NCBI GenBank assembly: GCA_018268375.1
Contig: JAFDWS010000003.1
Location: 1-64,000 of the forward strand
From: Armatimonadota bacterium
Lineage (GTDB): Bacteria > Armatimonadota > Fimbriimonadia > Fimbriimonadales > Fimbriimonadaceae
Reading direction: 5' to 3'
DNA: 64,000 nucleotides
The notes beneath the pieces are model-generated. The model was not told the origin of the DNA and did not search any database. It was given only the letters and a program-made list of their open reading frames with translations. Positions 61,392 through 64,000 of this stretch are shown piece after piece. The stretch's first letter is position 1; each line of letters starts with the position of its first letter. Both the position numbers and the translations under genes were made by a program.

Positions 61392-62795
61392 TTAGCCGCG
61401 CAGCAGTGAGAGCACTGCTTGCGGAGCCGAGTTCGCCTGGGCGAGCATCGACAGACCGGACTGCTGCAGGATCTGCAGCTTGGTGTAGCTGGTCATTTCC
61501 TCGGCGACGTCGACGTCGGCAAGGTCGCTGAGCGTAGCGGAGAGGTTCTCCTTGGCCACGTTCATAGCGCGGACGTTGGACTCGACCGTGTTCTTCATGA
61601 ACGAACCGATGTTTCCTCGGTTGGTCGAGATGGACTGGATGGCGCTGTCCAGAGTGCTGAGAGCGCTCGTGACAGAACCCGTGATGTCCAAGTTGCTCAG
61701 GCCGAGGGCGTTCGTGCTGAAGTTGGAGAGGTTGAGGTAGGACGTCTGCCCACCGTTCGCACCCAACTGGAACGAGCTCTGACCCGCGGAGATCTGCACG
61801 GCACCGGTGAGGGTGGCGACAGAGGTACCGCCGGCGACCGTGAGCTTGACCACGTTGCCGTTCGTGTCCTTAAGGTTGAGGCCGGTGCCGCTCGAGAACG
61901 CAGCCGTGGCGGTGCTCGTGCCGTAGTTGTACGTCACGTTAGCCAGGGCGTCAGCGCCCGCGTCGGTGGCAGTCGTGCCCGCACCGAGGATGAGTCCACC
62001 AGCGCCGTCCGTGACGTTGACCGTCTGGTCGCTGCCGTAGTTGACGGAGTTGAACTCGATGTGGTCGGTGACAAACGTCGCCTGGACGCCGGTGCTTCCG
62101 GAGGCGCCATTGACCTTGTCGATGACCTGCTGGACCGTGTCGCCATTGGCCACCGAGAAGGCGTAACCATTGACGGTGAAGGTACCGGCGGACGTGACAG
62201 CGGTCGTCGTCGCGGAATAGGTGACGGTGCCGGCAACGTTAGCCTGGGCGGCAGCCTGGGTGACGTCGACGTCCAACGTACCGCTGGAAGTCATGGCCGT
62301 CGAGCCAATTGTGCCGCTGGTGAACGCGCTGGCGATCTTGTCGGTGTTAGCGACCGTCGCAGAAGTGCCGGCGCTGCCATCGAGAAGCTTGCGCGAGCCG
62401 AAGGCGGTGGTGCTGGCGATGCGATCGACCGAAGCCATGATGTTGTTCAGCTGCGTCTGGTTGGCCTGCTTCTGGTTGGCGTCGAGCGACGCGTTGCCGT
62501 TGGCGACCGCCAGGGAGCGGGCATCCCGAAGGAGGCGGCTGATCTCGTCAAGAGCACCGTCGGCGGTCTTGGCGTAGTTGATGGCGTCCTGGTTGTTGCG
62601 CAGGGCGGCGTCCATACCGCTGATCTGCTTGCGATAGCCTTCGACAGCGATCAAGCCGGCGGGGTCGTCAGCGCCTGAGTTGATTCTCAGACCGGTCGAC
62701 AACCGGTTCGTCGACTTGGAAAGTTCCGCACCCGTAGCGTTAAGGCTGCGGAACGCCGTCATGGCTGAAATGTTGGTGTTGATCCTATACGACAT
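61392..62795 (-). CDS. Flagellin
   Basis: 467 residues from the ATG at 62795 (SD GGAGGA, 5 nt spacing). Conserved N-terminal D0/D1 MSYRINTNISAMTAFRSLNA with RLSTGLRINSGADD, and C-terminal D1/D0 with NRGNIGSFMKNTVESNVRAM and SYTKLQILQQSGLSMLAQAN. The centre (about 180-390) is Thr/Ser/Ala-rich and includes a flagellin-IN-like repeat (GTFTVNGYAFSVANGDTVQQ), surface-exposed in the filament and a likely site for O-glycosylation. A longer upstream reading (62945) has no homology. It is adjacent to three GT41 genes. The symbol is left open because two flagellins are present. Confidence 0.96.
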   Translation of the reverse strand: MSYRINTNISAMTAFRSLNATGAELSKSTNRLSTGLRINSGADDPAGLIAVEGYRKQISGMDAALRNNQDAINYAKTADGALDEISRLLRDARSLAVANGNASLDANQKQANQTQLNNIMASVDRIASTTAFGSRKLLDGSAGTSATVANTDKIASAFTSGTIGSTAMTSSGTLDVDVTQAAAQANVAGTVTYSATTTAVTSAGTFTVNGYAFSVANGDTVQQVIDKVNGASGSTGVQATFVTDHIEFNSVNYGSDQTVNVTDGAGGLILGAGTTATDAGADALANVTYNYGTSTATAAFSSGTGLNLKDTNGNVVKLTVAGGTSVATLTGAVQISAGQSSFQLGANGGQTSYLNLSNFSTNALGLSNLDITGSVTSALSTLDSAIQSISTNRGNIGSFMKNTVESNVRAMNVAKENLSATLSDLADVDVAEEMTSYTKLQILQQSGLSMLAQANSAPQAVLSLLRG

Positions 62796-62901
62796 GTCTT
62801 CCTCCGTGAAGTCTTGTTGTCCTGAGACTGGCGTGCTCGTTGCCGCACACCGGCTCGTACGAGGTGATTTCCTTACCGCGAAGGATCGCTGGCTAGCAAC
62901 A

Positions 62902-62927
62902 ATGCGGGGACGTGGAGAGTCCCGCAT
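62902..62927 (-). promoter_or_regulatory. Hairpin upstream of flagellin
   Basis: The minus strand reads ATGCGGGAC, loop TCTCCAC, then GTCCCCGCAT, a 9-bp stem with one bulged C, 107-132 nt before the start. It may lie in the leader or be a protein site. In the surrounding gene-free stretch 62796-62981 I see nothing else clear; a sigma-28 promoter was not recognised. Confidence 0.35.
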
Positions 62928-62981
62928 CATTGCTGTCAGTACCATTACTGGCCAGCAAAACCACGGGTGTCAGACTCGTGC

Positions 62982-62987
62982 TACGCT
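62982..62987 (+). promoter_or_regulatory. -10 box for the gene at 62994 (leaderless)
   Basis: TACGCT ends six bases before the ATG. Confidence 0.4.
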
Positions 62988-62993
62988 GAAGAC

Positions 62994-63410
62994 ATGACCC
63001 TCAACGAATGGGCTTCGCGCCTCAAAGCTGGCATCTATGAAGACCTCTTGGCGAGGAGGGCGCCGAGGGAGGGCCAATACGACGAGGCCGCCTTGCGAGA
63101 AGCCCAGGCGAAAGGTGAACCCAAGGCTGGGCCGACCGTCTTTTCGCCCAGGCTGGCACGGTTCGAATTCATTTTCTCGAACCCTGACGGTGCGGCGAAC
63201 GTCGTGCCCGTCACCGTCGAACCACCGCAACGCATCGTGTTCCTGCCCGTCCCGGGTTGGGTCGTGGAGTCGATTTGGCAAGGCGAGGTGGACGGCTCCT
63301 ATCACTTCGAGAGCGACGCCGACTCCTTGCTTGCTGCCTTCGCTTCGGAGCTTGATGCGACGACCAACGCAAAGTACTTTGGGCCGCGACCTGCGAAGCG
63401 CAGAGAGTAG
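62994..63410 (+). CDS. Hypothetical protein, 138 residues
   Basis: No family recognised. It is soluble, without signal peptide or membrane helix. Helical charged N-terminus (TLNEWASRLKAGIYEDLLAR), then a beta-rich middle with FSPRLARFEFIFSNPDGA and RIVFLPVPGWVVESIWQGEV, then a helical tail ending KRRE. The start at 62994 is chosen for the TACGCT box and because the longer reading frame has no support. Divergent from flagellin. Confidence 0.6.
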   Translation: MTLNEWASRLKAGIYEDLLARRAPREGQYDEAALREAQAKGEPKAGPTVFSPRLARFEFIFSNPDGAANVVPVTVEPPQRIVFLPVPGWVVESIWQGEVDGSYHFESDADSLLAAFASELDATTNAKYFGPRPAKRRE

Positions 63411-63424
63411 GCAGGATCGGGATG

Positions 63425-63430
63425 TAAACT
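63425..63430 (+). promoter_or_regulatory. -10 box for the oxidoreductase gene (leaderless)
   Basis: TAAACT ends seven bases before the ATG at 63438. Confidence 0.45.
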
Positions 63431-63437
63431 GCTCAGC

Positions 63438-64000
63438 ATGATCCGGGTCGGCATGATCAGCGCCGCGCACGTCCATGCCCCCAGTTACGCGCATGCCTTG
63501 GGCGGCAGGACGGACGCCACCTGGGCGGGGCTTTATGACGAGGACGAGGGGCGCGCCGAGGCGTTCGCTGCTCGGTGGGGAGGGACGGTCTTCCCCGACG
63601 TAGATAGTCTGTTGGCCTCCTCCGATGCCATCGTGGTCTGCTCACCGAACATGCAGCACGCTGACCATATCGGGCAAGCCGCACGTGCTGGCAAACCCAT
63701 ACTTTGCGAAAAACCTCTTGCCCCGAACCGACAGCACGCCCAAGAAATCGCGGACGTGCTCAAGTCGACCGGTGTGCTTCTCATGACCGCGTTTCCCTGC
63801 CCGTTCTCGCCCGCCTTTCAGCAGCTGCAGGCTAGGATCGGTCGGGGCGAGATCGGCAAGGTCCTCGCCGTCAACGCCACGAACCGGGGGAGATGCCCTT
63901 TCGGCTGGTTCGTCGAGCCGCACCTTTCCGGTGGTGGAGCCATGGTCGACCACGCAGTCCATGTCGCGGACCTTCTGCGAAGGCTCCTTGGGGAGGATCC
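63438..64000 (+). CDS. Gfo/Idh/MocA family oxidoreductase, N-terminal part (cut by window edge)
   Basis: From the ATG at 63438 the product begins MIRVGMISAAHVHAPSYAHA, a Rossmann NAD(P)-binding start. The family motif AGKPILCEKPLAPN contains the conserved Glu-Lys-Pro, and GRGEIGKVLAVNATNRG and GGGAMVDHAVHVADLL (the Gly-Gly and Asp-x-x-x-His active-site region) follow. Enzymes of this family oxidise or reduce sugars such as inositols or amino sugars with NAD(P). About 187 residues are visible; the rest, including the specificity half, lies outside. Confidence 0.9.
   Translation, partial: MIRVGMISAAHVHAPSYAHALGGRTDATWAGLYDEDEGRAEAFAARWGGTVFPDVDSLLASSDAIVVCSPNMQHADHIGQAARAGKPILCEKPLAPNRQHAQEIADVLKSTGVLLMTAFPCPFSPAFQQLQARIGRGEIGKVLAVNATNRGRCPFGWFVEPHLSGGGAMVDHAVHVADLLRRLLGED

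Noticed and set aside
61419-62678. 419-codon plus-strand frame inside flagellin
   Set aside because: Antisense to flagellin, rich in Arg/Gly/Val/Asp with no motif; explained by flagellin codon use.

Overview
The window is GC-rich, densely packed bacterial chromosome with no phage, IS element or CRISPR array in view. The mix of genes points to a free-living, flagellated bacterium: two flagellins, AfsR-like SARP/NB-ARC/TPR regulators, a tricorn-type protease, a GspE/PilB-type ATPase, secreted hydrolases and many very short 5' leaders. The best guess is the Armatimonadota (Fimbriimonadia-like). That is inferred from gene content only. It is not a database result and is held with low to moderate confidence.

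Layout. 1-5.1 kb: the start of a flagellin gene, an ABC sugar permease with a very large extracytoplasmic insert, a CPBP protease, pyrD with a ChaN-like gene, and a small lipoprotein. 5.1-14 kb: carbohydrate and regulation block with a GH2 glycosidase, a 1001-residue SARP regulator, a secreted beta-propeller protein and a GH13 amylase. A 33-bp motif recurs upstream of the regulator and upstream of the propeller gene. 14-21 kb: ABC exporter, metG, then the core cluster rpmH-rnpA-yidD-yidC-khpB; rnpA has no usual start codon. 21-28 kb: LD-carboxypeptidase, NAGPA-type protein, tricorn-like protease and GspE/PilB ATPase.

28.3-34.2 kb is the RNA-rich part. A tRNA-His sits 16 nt before hisS, and hisS overlaps hutH. 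The tRNA lacks the usual bacterial G-1:C73 pair (it has U-1 and A73), and the HisRS has the motif-2 style known from eukaryotes and some alphaproteobacteria. RNase P RNA (minus strand), an MFS transporter and a small membrane protein follow. Next comes an unusual array: a truncated tRNA 5' part, an intact tRNA-Pro(CGG), and two nearly identical 320-330 bp units. Each unit carries a small GIY-YIG nuclease gene whose stop codon lies in the D-arm of a tRNA 3' remnant.

34-47.6 kb: M61 peptidase, serine hydrolase, a membrane-anchored repeat protein, an orphan C5-cytosine methyltransferase, lepA, a saccharopine-dehydrogenase-like enzyme, a second SARP regulator behind an S41 protease gene, and a lone rplA with a candidate autoregulatory leader. 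47.6-54.2 kb: a minus-strand operon addB-addA-nitrilase-small membrane protein, in which both nuclease domains of the AddAB pair seem missing or degenerate. 54.2-62.8 kb: a methyltransferase and three tandem TPR/GT41 (O-GlcNAc-transferase-like) genes converging on a second flagellin gene, a likely flagellin glycosylation locus. The window ends in a Gfo/Idh/MocA oxidoreductase cut by the edge.

Genes overlap by 4 nt (ATGA/GTGA) at many operon joints, and several convergent pairs share or abut stop codons.
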